A DNA stretch of 64,000 nucleotides from Strigamia acuminata. Taxonomy: Eukaryota; Arthropoda; Chilopoda; Geophilomorpha; Linotaeniidae. The position numbers and the translations under genes are program-made. Below the pieces are notes generated by a model. The model was given only the letters and a program-made list of their open reading frames with translations. It had not been told where the DNA came from and made no database searches. Positions 24,374 to 35,566 of the stretch are shown one piece after another. Position 1 is the first letter of the stretch. Every line of letters begins with the position of its first letter. Where the stretch lies: positions 22,656,427 through 22,720,426 of the forward strand of contig OX442315.1 in NCBI GenBank assembly GCA_949358305.1, in the 5' to 3' direction.

Positions 24374-24888
24374 ATGCAATATTTGACAATAATATTAATA
24401 AGCTTCGCAATTGTTGCTGGCAGAGGTAAGTTGTTGAATGAAAAAAAATAATTATGGAGTATAATTTTTAATAATTTTTTAAGCTTATAATTGCCCCGGC
24501 ACAGCTTCTCAACCCACCTGCGCATCAAATGGAAACATTTTTCCTAACCCTTGCACCGTTAAAGAAAAGTATATTAGTCATTTAAGAGAAATTGTTTGTA
24601 ATAAACGCAAGCAATGTTATACTTTACTTGCAGTGATCTCAAAATTGCAGGATGGGATAAGTGTTCGTGTGATAGAGCATGTCCCGAAATAGATAAACCA
24701 ATTTGCGGAAGTGATGGAATATTTTATCCTAACAGCTGCTTTCTGATAGTAGCATCTTGTCGGTAAGCAAACCTTTCAATACACCACTACTTGACACTTC
24801 ATAAATCACTAATATATTGTTATTTATTAGTGAGAAGGGGATGATTCGTGAAGTACCAAAAGAAATATGTGTCGCGCGGAGTCAATAA
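24374..24888 (+). CDS. secreted Kazal-type serine protease inhibitor 4
   Basis: Exons 24374-24425, 24484-24568, 24634-24762 and 24831-24888. Signal peptide MQYLTIILISFAIVAGR; first unit NCPGTASQPTCASNGNIFPN with four cysteines; second, full Kazal domain CDRACPEIDKPICGSDG...NSCFLIVASC. Predicted P1 Glu (CPE). It is the complete sister of the truncated copy at 17793. Promoter ATAAATA at 24288. It converges with serpin exon R18. Confidence 0.88.
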
Positions 24889-25049
24889 AGTGAAAATGAA
24901 AATTCATGGAAGAAACTTCACCATTTTCTTTATTATTACCATTATCAGCAGTAAAAACAAATTGATATACTAATTACTTAGCCATTATTATACAAGAATA
25001 TCACAAATCTAATTAATAGAATAATATGTTAAAATTGTTGTAACATCAA

Positions 25050-25338
25050 CTAATTGTCAACTTCGTTGATTTTTACATCAATTTTGCGACGACTTTTAAC
25101 AAAATTCCCAGTGAAGAGCATCATTTTCGATTCATGTTCATAAATGGTAAAGAAAAACGGTCTATTAGCGTCAAAATCCTCTTCTAAAGGCCTCGCAGGA
25201 AGCGATCTGTAGGAAGCCACCACTGAAACTACACTAGCAGCTTCTGTCCCTTTCTCATTAACCCTGATTTTTGCTTTGTGAAGAACAGCGGAAACAGCCA
25301 TTTCTTCATCGTAAAACGCTTCCGTTAGATTGGCCATT
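25050..25338 (-). CDS. serpin alternative terminal exon R18, C-terminally extended
   Basis: The acceptor CACTGTAG precedes A ATG GCC AAT. The hinge is NEKGTEAASVVSVV, less alanine-rich than usual. Predicted P1-P1' is Arg-Ser in SYRSLPARPLEE, the pair found in antithrombin-type serpins. After LFTGNFVKS it carries a basic then acidic tail (RRKIDVKINEVDN) not seen in the other R exons. Sense AATAAA at 24934-24929. Confidence 0.8.
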
Positions 25339-25922
25339 CTACAGTGTGTGAAAAATACATTACAACTCATATTTCTCAAACATTTCCGCCAAGAATGATT
25401 AGTACACGAATATAAAAAATTAATTTTTTTTAGCAACATGCAGAACATGAGGAGATGGATACACAAAATCGCATTCCTGACACATTAATCAAACTAAAGT
25501 CAATCTTATACTCCATACAGCCCAAAAGCAATAACCAAAGTTTCAGTTAAAAATCAAATAATATAAGATAAATATGTAAAAAAAATTAATAAATAAATAA
25601 ATAAAGTAGAAATAAAATCTAATAAAACACAATTCCTGTTTATTTATCTGTAAATAAAAACATTTTTGTTCAACTGCTCATTTCGTTGTAAAATGAACCA
25701 AGAATGCAGAAAAAAACTAGATAAACTCAAGCTGTCACCTTAACTAACCTAAATTCTCACCACCAGGTGACACTATTGCACAACGCCATGTCCGCCATGC
25801 ACAGACGCAGAAACAATAAATAAGTCCTTTTATTTATCTTTTTCTCTTTTAATTTCATCTACTAGTAGTTCTTTTTTAAACATTCTTTTCTACATCCTTG
25901 GTTCAACTGCATCGTTTCTTCT

Positions 25923-26175
25923 TCAAGCTCTTGGAGCTACGTGCAGCACACCATTAAAGAGCACCAAACTGTACGTTGCCTTATGCATAATAGCAAAATA
26001 AAAAGGATAGTTCACAAAAAATTCAGTCGGCCTTTTCTTTGCAGATTTTGTAAATATCTTCAAACCAGTGGCTGCCGCTGCTTCAGTTCCTTCTTCATCC
26101 AGCGCAACAAACGCTTTGTGAACAACTTCAGAAAGTTTTGTTCCAGTATTACTGATGCCAGATAAATCAGCAAGC
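25923..26175 (-). CDS. serpin alternative terminal exon R17
   Basis: The acceptor AATTTTAG precedes G CTT GCT GAT TTA TCT GGC, giving LADLSGIS, the standard serpin helix-I start. Hinge DEEGTEAAAATGL; predicted P1-P1' Lys-Ser in KIFTKSAKKRP, with more lysines on the P' side. It continues FFVNYPFYFAIMHK and ends LFNGVLHVAPRA. Sense AATAAA at 25834-25829. Confidence 0.82.
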
Positions 26176-26412
26176 CTAAAATTTAATTCTAAATATTAAT
26201 TAATGCACTTTCATTTTTAACAAATCTTATCAGTTAAAAGTAAACCCAGCCACCACCAAAAACGTGCAAAGCGCAAGCTATGAGAAAATAAATCATTCTG
26301 TTGTGCTAAGGTTTACAAATAAATCGTAAAAAATATATTTTTTTTTTATTTCGTTTTTCATAACACCTTTTCAAATAATTTACAAATACCGGGTAATAAT
26401 ATTTAATAATGA

Positions 26413-26677
26413 TTAAGAAAAATGTCTTCTTCGTCCAATATTTTTCACTGTTCCAAAAAATAGCACAAAATTCGTTTTTAGTCTTCGAATAGTAAATAAA
26501 GCAGGATGATTGACATTAAAGTTCTCATAGTTAGGATATACCGCCTTGCGGACTTTACTCGTCACTCCAGTTGCTGCAGCTGCTTCTGTGCCTTCTTCGT
26601 TAGTTTTCATGAATGCTTTATGAACTATTTTTGAGATCTTAGTTGGAGTGTTGCTGATTCCATCAAAATTTCCTGCA
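26413..26677 (-). CDS. serpin alternative terminal exon R16
   Basis: Acceptor TGATTTAG before T GCA GGA AAT TTT GAT. The hinge is NEEGTEAAAATGV with KTN in place of EVD just before it. Predicted P1-P1' Arg-Lys in TSKVRKAVYP, a strongly basic bait. It continues NVNHPALFTIRR and ends LFFGTVKNIGRRRHFS. Sense AATAAA at 26350-26345. Confidence 0.82.
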
Positions 26678-27006
26678 CTAAATCAATATAGCTTTAAGTA
26701 GTATAAATAAATTTGGTTTATGTTTACAAATGTCCTTTTGTCTACGTAAGAGAAATAAAATTGTACATCTGACAGTACCGTAGATTAAGAATTTGTGAAG
26801 TTCATGAAGAAAAAAGTGTTTAATTCTAAAAAGGAAAATGCAGTAAAGCGAGAATTTATTTTTAATACAAAAAATGTAGAATGTTCAGTACAGCAGATGG
26901 AGATTTTAAGCCGTACAGTGTAGAGAGGTCTTTTGTACTCCTCCTTCCTAACCTATAAATCCATATGTAATTCGTATTAAAGCCGACACTTGTAATCAAA
27001 CTTCGT

Positions 27007-27265
27007 TTATTGATTCCTTTCAGATATTGGTCCCATCGACCTTACTATGGCCCAAAAAATTGATTGTTTAACTTCTTCTCCACGTATTATAGCGAACATA
27101 AAAGGATGATTAACCTTAAATACTGTTGTTCTAACAAGCACTCTAAATGTTATAATGGAAGTAGCCGATGAAGCTTCTGTTCCATCTTCATTTACATCAG
27201 TCATTGATTTTTGGTAGATTTCGTTCACAGACATCTTCTCTGCTATGGCATTCAAGCTACAATTC
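27007..27265 (-). CDS. serpin alternative terminal exon R15
   Basis: Acceptor TTTATAG before G AAT TGT AGC. Hinge NEDGTEASSATSI; the loop IITFRVLVRTTV is one residue shorter than in R13, placing Arg at P2 and Val at P1 by simple counting, so the true bond is uncertain. It ends IFWAIVRSMGPISERNQ. The upstream helix (SVNEIYQKSM) departs from the VHKAF consensus. Sense AATAAA overlaps the stop codon (27011-27006). It is a close copy of R13. Confidence 0.78.
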
Positions 27266-27448
27266 CTATAAATTTTTAACACTTTTGCAGCAAACAGCAG
27301 AAAATTAAAGTAGTAAATATAAAAGTCAGTCCCATGAAAGTGTGTTAACCCATTGAATTGGTGATGGAATTTCATTTAATTACGATTGTGACGTCAAACA
27401 GTATTATTTTATTTTACAAATTTATTTTTTACATTTTATTGTCCAGTT

Positions 27449-27695
27449 TTAGTTTGATGTGTTTGTATTTTGATTCACTAGCCCCATAAATAAATTTAAA
27501 CTATGCACCTTATCTCTTATCACGACATAAAAAGGACGGTTAGCATAAAAATGGTCAATCCGTGCCAAATTAAAAAAAATAAACTCAGCAAGAGCAGCTG
27601 TTGCACTCGAACTTACCTCATCTACCTCAAGAAAAGCCTTGTGTTTTATTTCAGAGATGCACTGTTTATTTCCCAATAATGTTGACAAATCACAC
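27449..27695 (-). CDS. serpin alternative terminal exon R14, altered hinge
   Basis: Acceptor TGTGTTAG before G TGT GAT TTG, as in R19-R21. The reading frame, IKHKAFLEVDE start and YANRPFYVVIRD end are intact, but the hinge is VDEVSSSATAALAEF instead of EEGTEAAAAT. An intact small-residue hinge is needed for the inhibitory conformational change, so this isoform may be non-inhibitory or the exon may be decaying. It ends LFMGLVNQNTNTSN. AATAAA at 27440-27435. Confidence 0.72.
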
Positions 27696-28320
27696 CTAAC
27701 ACAGAGGAATGGGCTTTCAATAATCATGGAGTTGAATAGTCCCAAAGTATATAATAACTAACCCAGCAGTTATGAAGAAAAAAGAAAAGCTGATGGTGGA
27801 AAAAAATGTATCACAGACAGGATAGATATTATACCACTTTATTTCAGTCACCCAATGGTGCATTTGTGATACAGGCATGGGCTCCTTAGATTTCAGTTGA
27901 TCAGTTTACCAAATTAAAAATATATAATACCAGGTACATTCAAAGACTCTATCTAGGGGTATGTGGCATTTCGTGCTTCTACTCTGTATAAACGGAATAG
28001 ACACAAAAACAGCCAGGTTTCTTGAAGTATTTTATGACAGGTTTAGGTTTTTACAACCTAATTTAAAATGGCTGCCTCAAATGTTTCATAAAGATCAAAC
28101 TTCCAAAAACCATGAGTTCAAATAAGTGACTCGTCACATTCACTTTCAGTGAAAATGAAAATTTTAATTGTCATTTACTTATAAAACATACGTACAGTAT
28201 ATTCTGTACGCACCGGGCATAGGACGAGTCCCAGAAATATGTAAAGACCTATAAATCCATGTGTAATTCATATTAAAGCCGACACTTGTAATTAAACTTT
28301 GTTTATTTATTCCTTTCAGA

Positions 28321-28564
28321 TTATGGTTTCACCGACCTTACTATCGCCCAAAAAAGTGATTGTTTTACTTCTTCTCCACGTATTATACCGAACATAAAAG
28401 GATGATTAGCCTTAAATACTACTGTTCTAGCAAGCACTCTAAATGTTATATATACGGAAGTAGCCGATGAAGCTTCTGTTCCATCTTCATTTACATCAGT
28501 CATTGATTTTTGGTATATTTCGGTCACAGACATCTTCTCTGCTATGGCATTCAAGCGACATTTC
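28321..28564 (-). CDS. serpin alternative terminal exon R13
   Basis: Acceptor TTTATAG before G AAA TGT CGC. Hinge NEDGTEASSATSV; predicted P1-P1' Arg-Val in VYITFRVLAR. It continues FKANHPFMFGIIRGEE and ends LFWAIVRSVKP. Sense AATAAA at about 28306-28301. R13 and R15 with about 500 bp of flanking DNA (28246-28756 and 26947-27450) are a segmental duplication that flanks R14. Confidence 0.8.
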
Positions 28565-28860
28565 CTATAAATTTTTAACACTTTTGCAGCAAACAGCAGA
28601 AAATTAAAGTACCATAGTAAATATAAAGCCAGTCCCATGAAGGTACGGTATGTGTTAACCCATTGAATTGGTGATGGAATTTCATTTAATTACAATTTGG
28701 ACGTCAAACAGTATTATTTTATTTTACAAATTTATTTTTTACATTTTATTGTCCAGTTTATTGTCCGGATGGGAATGGGCATTTAACATTGCTGGGTACA
28801 GGTTGAGTCCCAACAAACTGTTCAAACTGCAGAGCTGTCCAGAAGACACATTGTCTAGAC

Positions 28861-29170
28861 CAGGGTTTCCCAAACGGTGAGGCGCGCCTCACTGATGGGG
28901 CGCGAGCTGATTATTAGTGGGGCGCACCCATCATACATGCCTAAATAAAACAAGCTTATTTTGCAAACTTTTATAAATTTTTAACCAAAATTATATAAAA
29001 TTATATAAAAAAATTATACACAGTTTTATGCAAATTTATATTAAAATTTCTTTTTTTCTTTTTAGCAGTATATTTTTTAAAAATTTAATGCACTGGTAGA
29101 TGAAGTGAGGCGCAGAAGATCGCCGTGCTTAAAAAGTGGGGCGCGATACTAAAAAGTTTGGGAACCTCTG
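28861..29170. mobile_element. hAT-type MITE with 8-bp target duplication
   Basis: Ends CAGGGTTTCCCAAACGGTGA and ...AGTTTGGGAACCTCTG form inverted repeats. The 8-bp GTCTAGAC is found on both sides (28853-28860 and 29171-29178), as expected for hAT transposition. Inner GGCGCGCCTCACT and GTGGGGCGCG motifs are also inverted. It is non-autonomous. Confidence 0.88.
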
Positions 29171-29189
29171 GTCTAGACTGCACAGAATA

Positions 29190-29379
29190 TACAGTCGCAC
29201 CTCGTTACAACAAACTACGAAGTAACAAATTTTTCGTTATGACGAATTCTTAAAACGTGCTTGGTTAGTTAGTTGGCCATACAACACCATGTTAAAAAAT
29301 TTTCACATAACGAACTTTAGTTATAACAAACCGATTTTTCGGGCCCCTTGCGATTCGTTATAACGAGACTCGACTGTAT
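29190..29379. mobile_element. pogo/Tigger-type MITE
   Basis: Ends TACAGTCGCACCTCGTTACAAC and GTTATAACGAGACTCGACTGTA are inverted repeats with TA at both ends; further inner repeats (AACGAA/TTCGTTATGACGAA) agree. It inserted 12 bp beyond the hAT MITE's right target duplication, in the intron between R12 and R13. Confidence 0.75.
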
Positions 29380-29726
29380 TATACACCCGTGGACAAAAAA
29401 ACATCCCTTGCATACTGTGAACCCACTGAACGCAAGGAAAGTTTTATCATCCACAGGTAAAGGAACGAAACTAAAAACAGACAAAAAAAACAAAAATAAA
29501 ATATTCTCCACATTTTATCTTGTTTTTGCTGTTTATACAAACACCAAATCCCACAAACAGACACACTGAATGCTTGTTTTAATATAAATTTATTAATAGT
29601 AGTGAGTGTGCAAAATAAATCATCAAGACCAATAAAATTTGCCAGATCTTTTTTTAAAACAAGACGATATTGCTAAAGTCGACGAACTGGTATGAAATAA
29701 TCAACACATAAACGAACCTGTGGCAA

Positions 29727-29982
29727 TTACAATCGTTTTAATGCACCATAAAAAATAACAGAAACTCGCTTTCTTTTAGATTTATTTATGATAAATATAA
29801 TGCTCGGACGCTTTACATAAAATTTTCTGGATCTTAATTTTCCTAACGATACTGACTTTGCTACACTTACAACTTTGGTAGCAGCAACTGCTTCTGTGCC
29901 TTTTTCATCAACTCTGATGCATGCCTTGTGGACTGCTTTGGAAATTTTAGTTGGAATCATGCTCATTCTTTTAAAATTTGCC
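29727..29982 (-). CDS. serpin alternative terminal exon R12
   Basis: Acceptor GTGACTAG before G GCA AAT TTT. Hinge DEKGTEAVAATKV; predicted P1-P1' Lys-Ser in VVSVAKSVSLGKLRSRK, a basic loop. The C-terminal part is diverged (FYVKRPSIIFIINKSKRK) and ends IFYGALKRL. Sense AATAAA at 29594-29589. Confidence 0.8.
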
Positions 29983-32574
29983 CTAGTCACAAAACAATTG
30001 TTAAGTCATTTACTAAATCGTATATATCAAGCGAGCGTTCGTTCACTTTTTCTAACACACTTCATGTTGTGTATTTGTAATGTCAAGACTCAAGAGTATC
30101 GAGAAGAAAATGAAAATAAAATGTTTTTAAAAAATTCAGCAACAGAGCGGGTAAAAATACGTGCTCTGAATTAATAACCCGCGAAAGCGAGAAAATTTGC
30201 AATTTTGTGCACTTTCACGCCTGAAGATAACAGCAACAAAGCAAAGCATCCAGGCGTATTATCATGTAGGCATATTAGATTTCTAGATGCCCATTTTAGT
30301 TCAACAGATTACTACTGTATTACCCCCTATGGAAAGAATATCCAAAATACAAGTTTGACCAGATCTGGAGATCTAATTTGCTGATCCTTTTTATGACATG
30401 CCATAAAAGTCATATTCCTGCTAGAAAATTGGGACTCGTTTTATCCGCCACTGCCGAATTCACGATTTTGGGGCATGCCTTAAAAATACAAATTAAAATA
30501 AAATAAAATATTTTTTGTGCTTATTTGGAACATTTGATATAATTTTATTTCTTAAAGTTTTGGGGCGCCTGTTTGGTGTCTGTGCTCAGAGCCCCCAAGT
30601 ATTCTAATACGCCACTGTCTGAACACACTAAACACACCAAATGGATAGAAGTGAACAACAACAGTCAACTTTTTCCGCAACAACCATCTTGTAGCCTAAA
30701 CACCATAGAAGTGAAGATAATAAGAGATGCCACTCTGTCGGTGCCTTTGCAATCATTGTTGCGTCATGAAACGTCATATCGATGGTGGCGCCCTCGGATG
30801 GTTGAGCTGCAAAATGGTGTTGCTTAGCTACCATACAGCAATGTATTGGAGCTGATATGACAGATTAAATACCAATATCTTGCTTTTTGGTCCGAAAAAG
30901 CAAGACAATTTAGGGAAAAACATTTAATCAAAGAAAGGTACAGCCTTGGACATAAAAAACATCCCCGTCCAGCTTGAAGCTCACCAGCAGAATGAGTGTT
31001 TTTGGCTGTATCCACCAGGCAAAAACTCACTAATGTGTTGTTACAAATTGACCTTTAAATAATTTCACACAATCACCTAAACCCATGATATGAAGGTGAA
31101 GCTAAGAATTCAAAATTTTTAATCATTAATGAGTTAAGTTATTTAATTTTTGTGTGCTTTTTTATTTTTTTGTTTAAGTATGCTGTTTTCTTATTTTATT
31201 GCATGTCTAATTGACGTTTGTAAATTTGGAGGCATCACAAGTTGATCAAAACAATTGTTCGCAGCTCCACCACCACGAGCGCAAGTGTCGTTTCTGGGGA
31301 ATTGGAGGCATAGCTTGATTCCAGCAAAAATGGGGGAGTGCCGGCTCTTATTATCCTTACTCTATGCAAAACATTATGCTAGTTAATAACATCTGGTGCC
31401 TACAAGTATACGCAAAAACGATCAATTTTGTACAACAAATCACATCTTTTATTCTATTCACATTTTTTGGTTTGTTGTGTAATGTGGTGTAATTTAAACC
31501 GTTTGAAAATTACTGATTTATTAATTGATTCCTCAGAATTCAAATTAAAAACCTTTGACTTGTTTTTATAACTCAGGAAACGTATCAAATCACCAAAACA
31601 AATACGAATTACGATGGTTTGCATTTCTAATTTATAATTCCATGAAATCACGAATAAAAAAAAATCCAATAACATCTAAAAAGAACTTTGAAATTCTGAA
31701 ATGTAAACCAACACACCAAAGTAACTGAAAACCGAAAACAAAGATAAGTTATCCAAAATCAAATCTTGCTGCGAGTGATGTATACAATATTTGCTAAAAC
31801 AGGAAACCTAATTTTTAAGAAAGACGGTTGTTTACAAAAGTTTTAAACAAATTCCTAAAATACAATAGTTGAGCCTTATCCAAGAAATAGAACTCAAAGA
31901 TTTGTCAAAGAAATCAGCCTTATGAAATTGACTAATCAAAAATTATTAACACATTCTACATTTTAACAAACCTCAATTACTAAGTTTATATGGTCAATGT
32001 TTTCCAGAAAACTAAAAATCCAATTTTTACTTTTTGGAAAAATTCATCATGTAAACATGCACGTTTTGCTCAAGAAACTAAATTCCATTTGTACGATGTA
32101 GATTTTGAATGTTTTGCGCAATGCCATTTGCAATGTAACCACCCCATCGGTGGTTTTTATATTGTGGTATTTATGTTGCATCTTTCTTGAAAATGGCACC
32201 AAAGTAAAACGAAAATGAGGTGATTGCCAAGTTCGATAACAAATTTTAATACTTCTTGTTTTTCTGAGAAGTTACATTAATGCTAAATTCAGTTTCTTTA
32301 GGGATTGAAATAGATCGACAGGCATTTTGTTTTTTCTGATAAGTGCAGTGTGGATAAGTAAAGCACAAACTTCACTTTACTCATATAAGACCACGAAAAC
32401 TTTGTAAATGATAACAGAATAATAACAAATTCAAATGTGTATAACAATTAACAAACAACAACAAAATATCATAAACAAACAAATTCCCAAACAAATTAAT
32501 TTATGCGAATAAATGGCAGTGCAAAAAAATTAATGGTTATTAAAGAATTATTAATATTAATCAACGTCGTAATT
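29983..32574. other. serpin intron, no further gene seen
   Basis: About 2.6 kb separate R11 and R12. I see no R-exon relic, no RNA gene and no transposase. GC-richer patches at 30550-30830 and 31255-31345 lack recognisable motifs. Confidence 0.5.
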
Positions 32575-32824
32575 TCAAAGATTGCTCGCTTTCAGAAACG
32601 TTCCTAAAAAGAGAATCTCTTTTGACTCGTTGCTTATTAAAGCAAAAGCAAACGAATATTGTGCATAAAACAATTCAGTCTTATGAGGAAGAGCCAACGA
32701 TTTGACAAGAACAACACCAGTTGCAGCAGCTGCTTCAGTTCCCTCTTCATCCACTTCTATGAAAGCTTTGTGCCGCACCTGTGACACACTAACTGAAGTA
32801 TTCGAAATCTTTACTAAATCAGCG
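32575..32824 (-). CDS. serpin alternative terminal exon R11
   Basis: Acceptor AAATTTTAG before C GCT GAT TTA GTA. Hinge DEEGTEAAAATGV; the loop VVLVKSLALPHKTE gives Ser-Leu by strict counting, but Lys-Ser is one residue earlier and is an equally plausible bond. It ends LFLGTFLKASNL. No AATAAA is seen within about 150 bp downstream, unlike most other R exons. Confidence 0.8.
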
Positions 32825-33649
32825 CTAAAATTTAAAGAAATTATTCATAATTATTTATTTTTAATTTTCAGTGTAAAATGTGTTTTGCGTGCAATTTGAC
32901 AGCCAGCTGTGCGTGCGCATTAAACCTATTCAGCCCATAAAAGAAAAATATGCATCTAAGTTCACGAACTTAATAGCACGTTTATTCATTTCATTACGTT
33001 ATTAAGAAAAATTTAAATTCAACAAAAATTTGAATTCAACAAAAAAATTACGCATTAATTGCAAGAATAACCGTCCCTTACTCTTAGGTTACCACTTCCC
33101 TTTTAAATGCATTCAATCCGATCTGCTAGTGCTATCTGATTCGCAATAACAGGGGTTGTTAACTGAATTAGAAGAACCAACAGACTCGCTAAAAACACCT
33201 CCAGATCACTTTTCACCAACCCATTAAACACAAGCAATAAAAATCACCCCAAAATAAAGACGATTCTTGTAATTGAGTGGAATCACTTTATTTCCGTTCC
33301 ATTCAGGACAAAACTATACTACATTGTTTGGCTCGACGTGATCTGAGTCAGGAATATCTTCAGATTGTCGCAGTGCCCTAGAGTATCACGTGTGCTGGTA
33401 AGTTTTGTCGACTTTCAATTCAATCCATGATTGACAAATATATTTACCACAACAAATACAAAACACAACCCAATTCAAAAGGTCCCAACCACCAATAAAA
33501 TGCTAATTTCCATCATAATGAAAAATATTCCTGGCAATTGCAACAAATATTTAAGTAAATATGAATTCTTTGTTAATTGTATTACTGGTATAGAAATTTG
33601 AAGTTATTATTACTCAAATTCGATTACTAGTCTGAAAAAACAAGTTCAC

Positions 33650-33826
33650 GTGAAATTATTATCAATTATAGCGAAATAAAATGGACGATCAGCATGAAAT
33701 TCTGGACTGGTGAAGGTTCATACAAGTACTCCAATCAATATAGACCCATCTCGAGGAAAGTGGTGGCAACTGCTTCATCAACATCAACGAAAGCTTTGTG
33801 TTTGTTTTTAGAGACTTTCAGTAGCT
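33650..33826 (-). pseudogene. relic serpin terminal exon (between R10 and R11)
   Basis: Recognisable pieces are VSKNKHKAFVDVDE, then a shortened hinge (AVATT in place of GTEAAAATG), then in another frame FHADRPFYFAIIDNN. The frame is broken and the hinge deleted. The acceptor side is replaced by a MITE beginning at 33827, which probably removed the splice site. Confidence 0.8.
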
Positions 33827-33966
33827 GCATTCAAAAACTAATATATTTTGTGTTTTACTTCAATTTTAAACCAAAAATGACATCATTTCCTGCTTAACTC
33901 CATGTTAAAACTTAAAACACACCGAAACTAAAATTGTTATTTTAATTTTTGAATGCAGCTAGTGAA
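33827..33966. mobile_element. MITE (TTTCAGTAGCTGCATTC ends) abutting a relic exon
   Basis: Left end TTCAGTAGCTGCATTCAAAAAC and right end TTTTTGAATGCAGCTAGTGAA are inverted repeats. It is the same family as the element at 45662-45800. It sits exactly at the 5' (acceptor) side of the relic serpin exon. Confidence 0.7.
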
Positions 33967-34711
33967 ATTTCACTTAAGGACCATCCGACTTTCAAAAGTG
34001 GTTGTCCAACATAAGCTTACTTGGAGTTGTTAAATACAACAACAAATCCCAGATAAATCACTATAAAAAGCAAGTAAAGATGTCTTAACCAATAATTAAT
34101 TCATTTTATATTAATCTTTTTAGCAAAAAGTTAATTTCAAATCACATGGTATCACCTGAATTAATTCTCTCAATGTTATTAAATACGGAGTACTTTCTAA
34201 GCAAAGCAAACGTGTTAGAACAATAAGTCCACTATTAAGATTATCAAGTTTTTAATCACGAAGGTCCTAAGAATATTTTGATTGATAAATTGCTTCAATT
34301 CTGTAGTAGACCCAATAAAAACAAATCAAATTTTAGCATAAATAGCAACCGCTCCTGCTCCTCTGCAGATGTAAATTCAGCAACAATTGTGCATCCCGAG
34401 TCGCCACTGTGGATCAATATCAAAATTCCCTACACAAAAACAGCGAATTTGCAGAGATTTTGTTATTTATAATTACCTGTTAGCGTTAAAAAATGATCAT
34501 TCTTAGATTACCTGCTGCAATCTCGATGTACTATTCTTTATTTTGGTTGCAGAAGCTGACGAAAACAGAATTAACACGAATTACTTTGGTCATTTCATTG
34601 ATTTAATAAATATCTATGTCCCTCAACCTAATTGACTAAACCAATTCTTTAATTTGCTCATTTAATTAACATATTTAGATATTAAATACATTAATATTGC
34701 TTGACAATAAG

Positions 34712-34946
34712 TTAGAATTTCAGCATTAATCCAGCAAAAAGAACAAACTTAGATTTCCCATCTCTCAGAACAAAGTAGAATGGATGATCAACAACAACTT
34801 TTTGTGGTTGTATAATAGCCTGGGTGTGAATTCCGACGCCAGTTGCAGCAGCAGCTTCAGTTCCTTTTTCGTCCACATCAACGTAAGCCTTGTGAACTAC
34901 ATCCGACACTTTTGTAAAAGTATCACTCATTGCAGAGATATCAGCG
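34712..34946 (-). CDS. serpin alternative terminal exon R10
   Basis: Acceptor TTCTAACAG before C GCT GAT ATC TCT. Hinge DEKGTEAAAATGV; the loop GIHTQAIIQPQKVV gives Gln-Ala by counting. It continues VVDHPFYFVLRDGK and ends LFAGLMLKF. Sense AATAAA at 34542-34537. Confidence 0.85.
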
Positions 34947-35304
34947 CTGTTAGAATTAATTGAAGAATTCATAATAAATGTGATTCAATTCAATTATAAA
35001 ATATATGCACAGTACAACAAAGAAAATCCATTTTTCAACCACCAAAGCAAAAGAATATTTGCCATTTATTCAGATAGTCGTGTTTGTATTTGTAACATCC
35101 TGTACGGTGGGTGGTAAAGTGTACTTCCCTATACTACCAAAATGCCCTGTACTTCACTTAGTTACTTCAATTATAAGACAAGAATTAAAATAGCGATCTA
35201 TTTATTCAAATAAAACTATTAATTGTAGACTTCAACCTTTTCTATTTCCGTATCAATTCTGAAGTTAAAAATAAATAAATAAAAGCTTTTTCTTCGACTC
35301 CACA

Positions 35305-35566
35305 TTAGTGCTTCGGTTGAGGCTTCAGTACTGATCCAGCAAAGAGTACAAATCTTGAATGTCTATCTATAATGGTGAAGTAGTACGAATGGTGAACGTG
35401 AAATACTTCTACTCGTGGCCGTGATCGAACACTAGCGCTCAAGCGCATTATATGAATGCCAGTTGCAGCAGCCGCTTCGGTTCCTTTTTCATCAACTTCA
35501 ACATAAGCCTTATGGACCACTGCTGAAACCCGCGTACGAGTTTTACTCAAAGTTTTCATATTTGCA
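35305..35566 (-). CDS. serpin alternative terminal exon R9
   Basis: Acceptor TTATCTTAG before T GCA AAT ATG. Hinge DEKGTEAAAATGI; predicted P1-P1' Leu-Ser in HIMRLSASVRSRP, the pair seen in chymotrypsin-directed serpins. It continues FHVHHSYYFTIIDRH and ends LFAGSVLKPQPKH. Sense AATAAA at 35206-35201. It is a sister of R8. Confidence 0.85.
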
